A DNA stretch of 64,000 nt from Flavobacterium sp. (GTDB taxonomy: Bacteria; Bacteroidota; Bacteroidia; Flavobacteriales; Flavobacteriaceae): assembly GCF_027483985.1 (NCBI RefSeq), contig NZ_JAIXTJ010000039.1, positions 29,716 through 93,715 of the forward strand. Direction: 5' to 3'. This document shows positions 10,418 through 18,600 of this stretch, in pieces. Both the position numbers and the translations under genes were made by a program. Numbering within the stretch: position 1 is the first letter of the stretch; every line of letters begins with the position of its first letter. The notes beneath the pieces were generated by a model. The model saw nothing but the letters and a program-made list of their open reading frames with translations. It was not told the DNA's origin and made no database searches.

Positions 10418-11089
10418 CTAATTCATTTTTTCTTTCCAAAGGAATTTGCCTAAGTCAAATAAACTTTCAAGCGGCTTGGTATCTAATAAATCAACTACTG
10501 TATTGACTGATTTTTCAATTAATACATCAGTTTTTTCAAAACCAGCCGACGTATCGTCCATCCAAAATTTCAATAAAAATAAGAACTGTATCCAAGCACC
10601 TTCTGAAAACACAGGCTTTGTGATTTTCGAAATTTTATCACTAACCATATTTTCGTTGTTGTCAATAATATTTACGATAAAATCTTTAAATTGGTTTCTA
10701 AAATGTTTTAAAGTTTTTAAATTCTTCAAACCTTCTTTATTTTCTTTCAATGAAAACAGTACATAACTTCTATTTAAGGTTAAGATTTCAAACAAAGTAA
10801 AGTACAATGTTAGTAACTTATTTTTTTCTGAATAGGAATCAAAAGCTTCATCATTTGTTATTGAATTTTGAGCATTCTCAAAAAACTTAACCCAAATTTC
10901 TTGCTTTAAAGAATCAATTGAACCAAAAAATTTATAGAAATCTGATTCTTCTATTTTGTGTTCTTTGCAAAAAGAAAACACATTCTTTGGTTCCATATGT
11001 TTGTCTAAAACATAATCCATATACATTGATACAATCGCATCATCAGTAATTAATTTCTTTTTACTAGTTGTTTTCTTTGCTGTTTCCAT
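10418..11089 (-). CDS. TetR family-like transcriptional regulator
   Basis: A 223-residue protein. The first 75 residues look like a TetR DNA-binding domain (ITDDAIVSMYMDYVL...VFSFCKEHKIEESDFYKFFGSIDSLK), with a helix-turn-helix ending in the usual YK.F..DSL pattern. The rest is helical and not further recognised; TetR proteins paired with AarF/ABC1 genes are common in Bacteroidetes. It is the first gene of a two-gene unit with the AarF gene. Its upstream region holds TTGTTTAA-N16-TTAAACAA (11120-11151), a possible operator for itself or for the carotenoid regulator. Confidence 0.75.
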   Translation of the reverse strand: METAKKTTSKKKLITDDAIVSMYMDYVLDKHMEPKNVFSFCKEHKIEESDFYKFFGSIDSLKQEIWVKFFENAQNSITNDEAFDSYSEKNKLLTLYFTLFEILTLNRSYVLFSLKENKEGLKNLKTLKHFRNQFKDFIVNIIDNNENMVSDKISKITKPVFSEGAWIQFLFLLKFWMDDTSAGFEKTDVLIEKSVNTVVDLLDTKPLESLFDLGKFLWKEKMN

Positions 11090-11119
11090 TTGAATTAAAT
11101 TTGATTGTAAAGTTACTTA

Positions 11120-11151
11120 TTGTTTAAGTATTATTAAAATTATTTAAACAA
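11120..11151 (-). promoter_or_regulatory. Inverted repeat operator TTGTTTAA-N16-TTAAACAA at the TetR-AarF promoter
   Basis: Two perfect 8-bp arms (11120-11127 and 11144-11151) lie 31-62 bp before the tetR start. Read on the minus strand, TTTTTG at the left arm and TACTTAAA overlapping the right arm could serve as -33 and weak -7 elements, so a bound protein would block or remodel the promoter. The arms and the 16-bp spacer length are the same as those at crtI (34642-34672). Confidence 0.6.
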
Positions 11152-11186
11152 AAATTTTGTTAAAAGTTTTTCAAAATATATGAAAT

Positions 11187-11219
11187 AAAAAAAACGACCA
11201 ATAAAAATTGATCGTTTTC
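11187..11219 (-). terminator. Rho-independent terminator
   Basis: On the minus strand AAACGATCAAT and ATTGGTCGTTT form a stem with one G-T pair around a short T loop, followed by a T-run. It ends the lipocalin-OmpA transcript just before the tetR promoter. Confidence 0.8.
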
Positions 11220-11241
11220 CTATTCTATAAGTAGCTTGAAT

Positions 11242-11937
11242 TTAGTTTCCTGCTTGCTTTTTAGCATCTTCAACCATTTTATCATTTGCAGTAATTGCAA
11301 ATTCAACTCTACGGTTTTGAGAACGACCTTCAGGAGAATCATTAGTCGCAATTGGATCAGCTATTCCCATTCCAACCATTTTAAAACGCGACATATTCAA
11401 TCCTTTAGATTCTAAATATTTTTCTACTGCAATAGCTCTTTGTTCAGATAATGTCAAATTGTATTCTGGTTTACCTGTGATATCGGTATAACCGTAAATC
11501 ACGATATCAGTATCTGCATAACTTTGAAAAACGGGAACAAGCCTATCTAAATTTGCTTTAGCAGCAGCTGTTAACGTAGATTTATTGGTATCAAATCGTA
11601 CTGAGTTTTCACCTAAAACCAATCTGATTCCTTCTCCAACGCGTTCTACTTGGGCTCCAGGCAAAGCCTTTTGAATTTCGCGCGCTTGCTTGTCCATTTT
11701 ATTGCCAATTACGCCACCAGCAACACCACCAATTACTCCACCTAAAACAGCTCCAATTGCGCCATTTCCACCTTTTCCAATGTTGTTTCCTAAAACAGCT
11801 CCTAGAACGCCACCTGCGACAGCTCCAATCGCAGCTCCACGTTGCGTTTTGTTAGTATTTTTTACAGATTCACAACTTGTAAAAAAAGAACCTAAACCTA
11901 AAACCGCTATCAATAAATAAATTGTTACCTTTTTCAT
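11242..11937 (-). CDS. OmpA family outer-membrane lipoprotein with glycine-zipper segment
   Basis: A 231-residue protein. A lipoprotein signal ends in the lipobox TSC (Cys22). Residues about 33-82 are a glycine-zipper stretch (repeated GA.GGV.GAV.G), typical of membrane-inserted or multimerising envelope proteins. The C-terminal domain (about 105-225) is OmpA-like: VRFDTNKSTL, TDIVIYGYTD, LSEQRAIAVEKYLE and SQNRRVEFAI, the last two being the usual peptidoglycan-binding positions. It probably tethers the outer membrane to the cell wall. It follows the lipocalin-like gene after 21 bp, in one transcript. Confidence 0.92.
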   Translation of the reverse strand: MKKVTIYLLIAVLGLGSFFTSCESVKNTNKTQRGAAIGAVAGGVLGAVLGNNIGKGGNGAIGAVLGGVIGGVAGGVIGNKMDKQAREIQKALPGAQVERVGEGIRLVLGENSVRFDTNKSTLTAAAKANLDRLVPVFQSYADTDIVIYGYTDITGKPEYNLTLSEQRAIAVEKYLESKGLNMSRFKMVGMGIADPIATNDSPEGRSQNRRVEFAITANDKMVEDAKKQAGN

Positions 11938-11958
11938 TTTCTATATATTTTTAATTAA

Positions 11959-12432
11959 TTAATTTCTTTGAAATTGATATACTACATCAATTAATTTTCC
12001 TCCAACATTAGCTTTATCAATCAATTGAAAAGAAGTTTCTGTTTGGTTAGCCACAGTCAAAACATAACCGTCAGTGACTTTTTTGGCTTTATTTTCATTA
12101 ATAATTTTTAAAATAAAATTACCATCTTTATTAATATACCAAGTGATTGGTGAGCTGAATGAAGTACAACTAGCATTGTTTAAAGACATTTCACCTTTGT
12201 TGTTGTTAGAAACAAATTTCCAAGAACTTCCAACAAAACATTTAGAATCGGCAATGTCAAATGAAGATACTTTAATATAATCTGATCCAGGATAAGTAAC
12301 CGCACTTACAGTCCAAGTTCCTTTAGATAATACTTGAGAACTTCTATCAAGTTTGGTATTAACAACCTCTTGCTTTGGTTTACAGCTAATTACAAAAGTA
12401 ACCAACAGTAATAATAAAATACTTTTTTTCAT
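11959..12432 (-). CDS. Lipocalin-like lipoprotein
   Basis: A 157-residue lipoprotein (lipobox ISC, Cys17). The mature part starts with a LSKGTWTVSAVTYPG segment like the conserved G-x-W of bacterial lipocalin-type domains, then alternating strands (SSWKFVSNNNKGEM, ITWYINKDGNFILKI, YVLTVANQTETSFQLID). Such proteins occur widely in Flavobacteriia, often beside OmpA-type genes as here. The ligand is unknown. It leads a two-gene transcript with the OmpA lipoprotein. Confidence 0.7.
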   Translation of the reverse strand: MKKSILLLLLVTFVISCKPKQEVVNTKLDRSSQVLSKGTWTVSAVTYPGSDYIKVSSFDIADSKCFVGSSWKFVSNNNKGEMSLNNASCTSFSSPITWYINKDGNFILKIINENKAKKVTDGYVLTVANQTETSFQLIDKANVGGKLIDVVYQFQRN

Positions 12433-12456
12433 TTTTTTTAATATTAATTTATTTTA

Positions 12457-12464
12457 CAAATATA
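12457..12464 (-). promoter_or_regulatory. -7 box of the lipocalin-OmpA unit
   Basis: On the minus strand TATATTTG matches TAnnTTTG exactly and lies 24 bp upstream of the ATG at 12432. A TTTG at the -33 distance is not evident. Confidence 0.5.
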
Positions 12465-12526
12465 CTGACTTTTAGAATGAAAAGAATTACACGTTTTTCA
12501 AATAATATTATAGAATTTCTTCTACG

Positions 12527-12565
12527 TCATTTTGTCATATTTTAGTTTTTGGTATTGAATTTGAA
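12527..12565 (+). promoter_or_regulatory. htpG promoter region with GTCAT direct repeats
   Basis: GTCAT occurs twice with a 3-bp gap (12527-12531, 12535-12539). Two readings are possible. As a housekeeping promoter, TTTTG (12531-12535) is followed after 21 bp by TGAATTTG (12557-12564), one mismatch from TAnnTTTG. As a sigma-54-like site, GG at 12552-12553 is followed after 10 bp by GA, close to GG-N10-GC. The downstream leader holds a 12-bp palindrome TACATCGATGTA (12567-12578) and a small hairpin CCTGT/ACAGG (12597-12612). Confidence 0.4.
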
Positions 12566-12627
12566 TACATCGATGTAATTTAATTGTTTAATTCACCTGT
12601 CTTCCAACAGGCTTAAAAGTTCAAAAT

Positions 12628-14514
12628 ATGTCAACAGGAAAAATTAATGTTTCAGTAGAAAACATTTTCCCTTTAATCAAGAAATTTCTTTATAATGACC
12701 ACGAAATTTTTCTTCGTGAGCTGGTTTCCAATGCTACAGATGCGACTTTAAAATTAAAACACTTAACAAGTATTGGTGAAGCCAAAGTAGAATATGGTCA
12801 ACCTATTATTGAAGTAAAGATTGATAAAGAAGGAAAAAAAATTCACATTATTGATCAAGGTTTAGGGATGACTGCTGATGAAGTTGAAAAATACATCAAT
12901 CAAGTAGCGTTTTCTGGAGCCGAAGAATTTCTAGAAAAATATAAAGACTCAGCAAAAGATTCAGGTATTATTGGTCATTTTGGATTAGGATTTTACTCTG
13001 CCTTTATGGTTGCTGAAAAAGTTGAAATCATTACCAAATCATTCAAAGACGAACCTGCTGCGCATTGGACGTGCGATGGAAGTCCAGAATTCACTTTAGA
13101 ACCTTCTGACAAAACTTCACGCGGTACCGAAATTATTCTTCACATTGCAGAAGATTCTTTAGAATTTTTAGAAGATTTCAAAATAAGAGAATTACTTACA
13201 AAATATAATAAGTTCATGCCAATTCCAATTAAATTTGGAACACGCACTGAAACTTTACCAAAACCAGAAGATGCTGCTGAAGATTTCGTAGCTGAAACTA
13301 TCGAAGTTGATAACATCATCAATAATCCGACTCCAGCTTGGACAAAACAACCAACCGAGTTAAAAGACGAAGATTACAAATCTTTTTATAGAGAATTGTA
13401 TCCAATGCAATTTGAAGAACCACTTTTTAATATTCATTTAAATGTGGATTATCCTTTTAATTTGACCGGAATTTTATACTTCCCAAAAATGTCTTCTGAT
13501 TTGCAATTGCAGAAAGACAAAATCCAAATGTATCAAAACCAAGTTTTTGTAACGGATAATGTGGAAGGAATTGTACCTGAATTTTTAGGAATGCTAAAAG
13601 GTGTAATTGATTCACCAGATATTCCGTTGAATGTATCGCGTTCTGGTTTGCAAGCAGATAGTAATGTTAAGAAAATTTCGAATTACATCACTAGAAAAGT
13701 TGCCGATAAACTAAAAGGTTTGTTCAACGAAAACCGTGAAGATTTTGAAAAGAAATGGAACGATATCAAGATTGTTTTAGAATATGGTATGCTATCTGAA
13801 CCAAAATTCTATGAAAAAGCAGGTGATTTCGTATTATATCCAACAGTTGAGGATAAATATTACACTTTATCTGAATTGAAAGATGCGCTTGCACCAAATC
13901 AAACTGATAAAAATGGCAAACTTGTTGTTTTATATGCTTCAAACAAAGATGCTCAGCACAGTTATATCGACAGTGCAAAAGAAAAAGGATATGAAGTTTT
14001 ACTTTTAGATTCACCAATTGTGTCACATTTGATTCAGAAACTAGAATCAGATAATGAAAACTTAACTTTTGTTCGAGTTGACGGTGATTCTATTGAAAAA
14101 TTAATCGCAAAAGAAGACACTCAAATTTCAAAATTATCAGAGGATGAATCTGAAAAATTAAAAACGGTTTTAGAAACTTTAGTTCCAAAACCAACTTATA
14201 ATGTGCAATTAGAAGCTTTAGATAGCAATGCTGCACCTTTTATGATTACGCAACCAGAGTTTATGCGTAGAATGAAAGAAATGAGTCAGTCTGGCGGTGG
14301 CGGAATGTTCGGAATGGGAAATATGCCTGATATGTATAATTTGGTGGTAAATTCTAACTCAGAATTGGCTACAACCATTTTAAACACCGAAGACAAAAAC
14401 GTTCAAGAACATTTGGTAAAACAAGCGTTAGATTTAGCGAAAATTTCTCAAGGTTTATTAAAAGGAGAAGAACTAACTGCTTTTGTAAAAAGAAGTTTTG
14501 AACTTATTAAATAA
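12628..14514 (+). CDS. htpG: Molecular chaperone HtpG (Hsp90)
   Basis: A 628-residue full-length Hsp90. The N-terminal GHKL ATPase domain shows NIFPLIKKFLY, ELVSNATDA with its nucleotide-binding Asn, the lid-region DQGLGMT, and GHFGLGFYSAF. The middle domain carries LNVSRSGLQ with its catalytic-loop arginine, and the C-terminal dimerisation domain follows from about residue 500 with a Gly/Met-rich segment (GGGGMFGMGNMPDM). HtpG is an ATP-dependent cytosolic chaperone that finishes folding and protects proteins under stress. It is single-gene: its own promoter lies upstream and a clear terminator lies downstream. Confidence 0.97.
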   Translation: MSTGKINVSVENIFPLIKKFLYNDHEIFLRELVSNATDATLKLKHLTSIGEAKVEYGQPIIEVKIDKEGKKIHIIDQGLGMTADEVEKYINQVAFSGAEEFLEKYKDSAKDSGIIGHFGLGFYSAFMVAEKVEIITKSFKDEPAAHWTCDGSPEFTLEPSDKTSRGTEIILHIAEDSLEFLEDFKIRELLTKYNKFMPIPIKFGTRTETLPKPEDAAEDFVAETIEVDNIINNPTPAWTKQPTELKDEDYKSFYRELYPMQFEEPLFNIHLNVDYPFNLTGILYFPKMSSDLQLQKDKIQMYQNQVFVTDNVEGIVPEFLGMLKGVIDSPDIPLNVSRSGLQADSNVKKISNYITRKVADKLKGLFNENREDFEKKWNDIKIVLEYGMLSEPKFYEKAGDFVLYPTVEDKYYTLSELKDALAPNQTDKNGKLVVLYASNKDAQHSYIDSAKEKGYEVLLLDSPIVSHLIQKLESDNENLTFVRVDGDSIEKLIAKEDTQISKLSEDESEKLKTVLETLVPKPTYNVQLEALDSNAAPFMITQPEFMRRMKEMSQSGGGGMFGMGNMPDMYNLVVNSNSELATTILNTEDKNVQEHLVKQALDLAKISQGLLKGEELTAFVKRSFELIK

Positions 14515-14536
14515 GACTTTAGAAAATTAAAATGAA

Positions 14537-14570
14537 TAAAACCTGTAAGTTACATCTTGCAGGTTTTTTT
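14537..14570 (+). terminator. Rho-independent terminator after htpG
   Basis: AAACCTGTAAG and CTTGCAGGTTT form a stem with one mismatch around a 6-nt loop, followed by a T-run. Confidence 0.85.
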
Positions 14571-14623
14571 GTTTCATTAATTACTATCGAATTTTGTACC
14601 TTTATATCAAACTTTTCAATTCA

Positions 14624-15031
14624 ATGAATTTATCTATAGAAACTCCGGCTTTATTGTTCTCTGCAACGTCCTTAATTCTTTTGGCGTATACCAATCGATT
14701 TTTAACTATCGCACAGATTGTTCGCGGATTAAAGAAAAATTATGATGACAACCACAACAAAAGCATTTTAATTGAAATAAAAAACCTCAACTTGAGATTA
14801 ACTTTAATAAGATACATGCAGCTTTTTGGTGTACTAAGTTTATTTCTTTCTGTCTTCGGAATGTTACTTTTATTTATTGAATTAAAATTAATTGGGATTT
14901 ACATTTTTGGAGCAAGTTTGTTATCCTTACTAATTTCACTAGGCATTTCATTTTGGGAGATTAGCATTTCGGTTAAAGCCTTACGAGTGCATTTAAGCGA
15001 CTTAACCGATCAAGAACCTTCAAAAGATTAA
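14624..15031 (+). CDS. DUF2721 family membrane protein
   Basis: A 135-residue membrane protein. The ATG at 14624 fits the family start (MNLSIETPALLFSATSL); a start 30 bp upstream would overlap the likely -7 box TACCTTTA. Three hydrophobic segments are seen, near residues 8-25, 66-90 and 95-118, with the family motif LLAYTNRFL...IVRGLKK after the first. DUF2721 proteins are small inner-membrane proteins of unknown function. It stands alone between two terminators. Confidence 0.8.
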   Translation: MNLSIETPALLFSATSLILLAYTNRFLTIAQIVRGLKKNYDDNHNKSILIEIKNLNLRLTLIRYMQLFGVLSLFLSVFGMLLLFIELKLIGIYIFGASLLSLLISLGISFWEISISVKALRVHLSDLTDQEPSKD

Positions 15032-15063
15032 TTATCAAAACGTTAAATTATTATATTAAAGTG

Positions 15064-15092
15064 AAAAATCCCTATTTGTAGGGATTTTTTTT
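15064..15092 (+). terminator. Rho-independent terminator
   Basis: AAAAATCCCTA and TAGGGATTTTT form a perfect 11-bp stem around a TTTG loop, followed by Ts. Confidence 0.88.
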
Positions 15093-15142
15093 ATAATTTA
15101 ATAGCTGAATTTTGAACCTTTAAACCTTTAAACATTAAAAAT

Positions 15143-15679
15143 ATGAGAAGAGTCTACGAATCTTGTGGTAAATTAGAAATTGACCAATTTACAAATGCAA
15201 AAACATTTACAGTCAAAACTCATCTGCCTGAACTAAAAAAAGGAGGTCAATATCAGTATGTAAATTACTATAACATATCAACAAAAGACCACTACGGAAT
15301 TTTAGGAGTACTTATTATTAATGGTGAACCAAACGACTCTTTAATAACATATCCTGATGCAGCTACTACCAGTAAACTGCGCGTAGTTGATGCAAAACCA
15401 ATTGATTTACTTAAAGATTTATTACCTTTTGGAGATAAAGATTTTTCTAATTTAACGAAAGAAGACGAAGTGAGTTTTATCTGTTTTCACGATAGGAATT
15501 TTGATATAAACAATGCGCAACTAAATATTTTAAAAAATTGTCAAGCTGACTTACCAAACTTTGATAGACCAGTGCACTTTTTTCTAGATGTTAAAGAAGT
15601 TCTTCCCAAAAGCATTGAAAAAATATTCGAGCCAATGCGCGGTAATGGCGGAATTCTAACATTTACTGATTGTGTGTAA
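15143..15679 (+). CDS. Hypothetical protein, possibly partner of the two-component system
   Basis: A 178-residue soluble protein not recognised. It has no signal peptide or membrane segment. It is mixed alpha/beta: strands around KTFTVKTHLPEL and GILGVLIINGEP, an acidic middle (DLLPFGDKDFSNLTKEDE), then VSFICFHDRNFDI and a C-terminal PVHFFLDVKEVLP...GILTFTD. It ends 19 bp before a histidine kinase gene and probably shares its transcript, so it may act with or be a target of that signalling pair. It contains four cysteines with no metal-site pattern. Confidence 0.65.
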   Translation: MRRVYESCGKLEIDQFTNAKTFTVKTHLPELKKGGQYQYVNYYNISTKDHYGILGVLIINGEPNDSLITYPDAATTSKLRVVDAKPIDLLKDLLPFGDKDFSNLTKEDEVSFICFHDRNFDINNAQLNILKNCQADLPNFDRPVHFFLDVKEVLPKSIEKIFEPMRGNGGILTFTDCV

Positions 15680-15698
15680 TTAATATCAATTTCAATTA

Positions 15699-17510
15699 AT
15701 GAGTTTGAAAAAATTTATAAAATGTCTATTCCAAGCAATGCTCTTACTGAGTGTTGCTTTGGTTTATTCGCAATCATCAGCTTTGAAAACGCTTGATAAG
15801 TATATTATTAATCAAGACTTTGAAAATGCAAAAAGTCTGATAAATAAAATAAATACAAAAAAATTTAATACCGCAGAACTTGCGCGATATAACTACGCTT
15901 TAGCTACAATTCGTCTGCAAGACAATCGTGATGATCTCGCTTACAACCATTATATCGAATCAAAAAAACTGTATAAAACCATTGATAGCCTTGATAAAGT
16001 AGCAAAAATCAATATTGAAATTGTTTCACTTTTACTAGCAATAAACACCAATAAAGTAGATTACAAACCGTTTCTAAATGAATATAATGAGTATACAAAG
16101 CAAAATAGAAATCCAAAAATACTAACCGAATTTTACATCCAAATTGGAAAATCATTTTATGATACTATTCCTAAAATTGCCTTAAATTATTTTAAAAAAG
16201 CAGCAAACGAAAACTTAAAAACCAACGATAAAATCAACCAAGTTAGAATCCTACAAAATATGGGTGCTACTTATTCGCACGATAAAATTCGCAAAATTGA
16301 TTCTGCCCTATTGGTTTATAAACAAGCATTGAACATTTTAAAAAATGAAAAAATAATTGATTCAAATTCACAAAAGATAACTAGTTTCTTTTTTAATATA
16401 TATACTAATACTGGCGTTGCTTACAACAAAAAAAAGGATTTTGACAATGCACTATATTATTTCAAAAAAGCAGATTCCATTCCTTTAGTGGGTTACTTAA
16501 ATAAAAACAAAGAAATATTATACGGTTATATATCAGAGTTGTATAAAGAAAAAGGTGATTACAAAAAAAGCATTGAATTTATTGAAAAACAAAAAGTGCT
16601 CATCAATATTATCAACGAAAATGAACAAAAAATAGCTATCAAAGAATTAGATACAAAATACAATACTGAAGAAACAAAGCTCCAAAATTTAACTTTAAAA
16701 ACAAAACTGCAAACCAACAGGATTTTATTATTAACTGGTTTAGCATTGATTATAATAATTGTAACTATAGGAATCTTAGCATATAAAAATGTTTCCAAAA
16801 AGAAAACAATTGCAGAACAAGAACAACTAATTCAAACTCAAAAACTTGAATCAGCCTTAAAAGAACAAGAACTACATGAAATAGACGTAATGCTTGAAAG
16901 TCAAGAAAAAGAACGACAGAGAATTGCGAATGAATTGCATGATAACCTCGGCAGTTTATTATCGACACTTAAATTCAACTTTCAAAATTTGAAGCGTCAA
17001 AATCAGGATCTTAAAGACAAAGAAAGTGCACTTTATGAAAAAACAGATTCGCTCATTGATGAAGCTTACCAAGAAGTTAGAAATATTTCACATTTAAAAA
17101 ATCTTGGTGTTATAGGTAGTCAAGGATTGGAAATAGCCGTTAAAAAAATGGCTGAAAAAATGAGTATTCTTAAAAAACTAACCATCAATGTAATTCCTTT
17201 TGGGATGGATGAACGATTAGATAATCAAAAAGAAATCATACTTTTTAGAATGATTCAAGAGTTATGCACAAATATTATCAAACATTCACAAGCCACCGAA
17301 GTAAACATCTACTTAACGCAGCACAACAAAATTGATATTAATATTATCATTGAAGATAATGGACGTGGATTTGATTTAAAAAAAGTTTCAAAAAAAGATG
17401 GTATTGGTTTGAAAAGCATTGAAAAAAAAGTAGAACAAATGGAAGGCACTTTCACAATTGATTCGGTAATAAATAAAGGAACAACCATTATAATTGATAT
17501 GCCAATATGA
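15699..17510 (+). CDS. Membrane sensor histidine kinase with periplasmic TPR domain (HisKA_3 type)
   Basis: A 603-residue protein. The signal peptide ends at YSQ; about 300 residues of helical TPR-like repeats follow (for example KALNILKNEKI, NALYYFKKADS), probably in the periplasm. A membrane span lies near 344-365 (LLLTGLALIIIIVTIGIL), then a coiled coil. The HisKA_3 box RQRIANELHDNLGSLLSTLK carries the phosphoacceptor His414, and the HATPase part shows FRMIQELCTNIIKHS (N box), DNGRGFD (G1) and DGIGLKSI (G2). It would phosphorylate the NarL-type regulator, whose gene starts inside its stop codon (ATGA overlap). The signal sensed is unknown. Confidence 0.93.
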   Translation: MSLKKFIKCLFQAMLLLSVALVYSQSSALKTLDKYIINQDFENAKSLINKINTKKFNTAELARYNYALATIRLQDNRDDLAYNHYIESKKLYKTIDSLDKVAKINIEIVSLLLAINTNKVDYKPFLNEYNEYTKQNRNPKILTEFYIQIGKSFYDTIPKIALNYFKKAANENLKTNDKINQVRILQNMGATYSHDKIRKIDSALLVYKQALNILKNEKIIDSNSQKITSFFFNIYTNTGVAYNKKKDFDNALYYFKKADSIPLVGYLNKNKEILYGYISELYKEKGDYKKSIEFIEKQKVLINIINENEQKIAIKELDTKYNTEETKLQNLTLKTKLQTNRILLLTGLALIIIIVTIGILAYKNVSKKKTIAEQEQLIQTQKLESALKEQELHEIDVMLESQEKERQRIANELHDNLGSLLSTLKFNFQNLKRQNQDLKDKESALYEKTDSLIDEAYQEVRNISHLKNLGVIGSQGLEIAVKKMAEKMSILKKLTINVIPFGMDERLDNQKEIILFRMIQELCTNIIKHSQATEVNIYLTQHNKIDINIIIEDNGRGFDLKKVSKKDGIGLKSIEKKVEQMEGTFTIDSVINKGTTIIIDMPI

Positions 17511-18118
17511 TAACACTTGTAATTGCAGAAGATCACCAAGCTTTAATCGACGGAATTCGCTCATTTTTAGAATATGAAGACGATATTAGTGTTGTTGGAG
17601 AAGCTAATGATGGCGAACTATTAATTGATTTGGTCCGAAAAAAAGAACCTCAAGTAGTATTAACCGATATTAGAATGCCTAAATGCGATGGGATTTCGGC
17701 TACCAAAATAATACGAAAAGAATTTCCGAATACTAAAGTAATTGCTTTTAGTATGTTTGATCAAGAAGAAGCCATTCATCAAATGAAAGAAGCCGGCGCT
17801 TCGGGCTACATAATGAAGAATTCTTCTTTAAAAAAAGTTTTAGATGCTATAAGAATTGTTGCTAAAAACGGAAGCTATTTTGATGATACCATACAAACCA
17901 ACGATACCATCAGTAAAGAAGAAATAATTTTAAGTTCTCGTGAAAAAGAAATTCTGAAATTAATAGGTGAAGGTAAAACATCTCAAGAAATAGCCGATAA
18001 CTTATTTATAGGAAAAAGTACAGTAGATACGCATCGAAAAAACATTATAAAAAAAATAAACATTCAGGGAAAAACCGATTTAATTCGATTTGCAGTCGAA
18101 AGAAAATATGATTTTTAA
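17507..18118 (+). CDS. NarL/FixJ family response regulator
   Basis: A 203-residue two-domain regulator. The receiver domain has the acidic pair E8-D9, the phosphoacceptor Asp54 in LTDIRMPKCDG, the Ser/Thr-like switch in VIAFSMFD, and the lysine in GYIMKNS. The C-terminal LuxR-type helix-turn-helix is LSSREKEILKLIGEGKTSQEIADNLFIGKSTVDTHR (positions about 143-178). The start overlaps the kinase stop by 4 bp, giving translational coupling. It is a DNA-binding transcription factor activated by the preceding kinase; its targets are unknown. No terminator was seen directly downstream. Confidence 0.95.
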   Translation: MITLVIAEDHQALIDGIRSFLEYEDDISVVGEANDGELLIDLVRKKEPQVVLTDIRMPKCDGISATKIIRKEFPNTKVIAFSMFDQEEAIHQMKEAGASGYIMKNSSLKKVLDAIRIVAKNGSYFDDTIQTNDTISKEEIILSSREKEILKLIGEGKTSQEIADNLFIGKSTVDTHRKNIIKKINIQGKTDLIRFAVERKYDF

Positions 18119-18243
18119 AACCTCATTTTATCCATTTGTGAAATTAAAAACCGCTTTCAGAAAATAAACCCTGCATTTCATAAAAAAATCAGAATCAAAA
18201 GCTAATTTATAAACTACCTTGTAAAGATTTAAAAACCAATTAT

Positions 18244-18540
18244 ATGATCACTTTCACCAAAACCGATTTATTTTATCAAGACTACGAATGGTCTTTGATA
18301 CCTAACTTTGATGATAGAGTATCCGGAAGACTTGATGAAACTAGATTCAACAAAATGCAAGGAAATGAAGTTTTGTATTTAATTAATAAATTAGCTGATT
18401 TATGGGATTTGGAACGAAAAGAAAGTTGCATCAAAATTGAACGTTGCATCAGAGAGAAATTACCTCCAAAAATAAACAAACAAGAAGATGTTGCTACCTG
18501 GATTCAATTGAATTGGCGAAAAATTGAAGTATTAAAATAA
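18244..18540 (+). CDS. Small hypothetical protein
   Basis: A 98-residue soluble protein, not recognised. It is rich in charged residues and aromatics, with helical LYLINKLADLWDLERKESCIKIERCIREKLP and a C-terminal WIQLNWRKIEV. No signal peptide, membrane segment or metal motif is seen. The gap of 125 bp from the response regulator and its reading on the same strand allow readthrough from that unit, but there is no direct evidence for linked function. Confidence 0.6.
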   Translation: MITFTKTDLFYQDYEWSLIPNFDDRVSGRLDETRFNKMQGNEVLYLINKLADLWDLERKESCIKIERCIREKLPPKINKQEDVATWIQLNWRKIEVLK

Positions 18541-18600
18541 TAAACTCATTTTCTTAAACCTTTTGCTTTTTTTATGGTCTAATAATAAAACTTATTTGAT

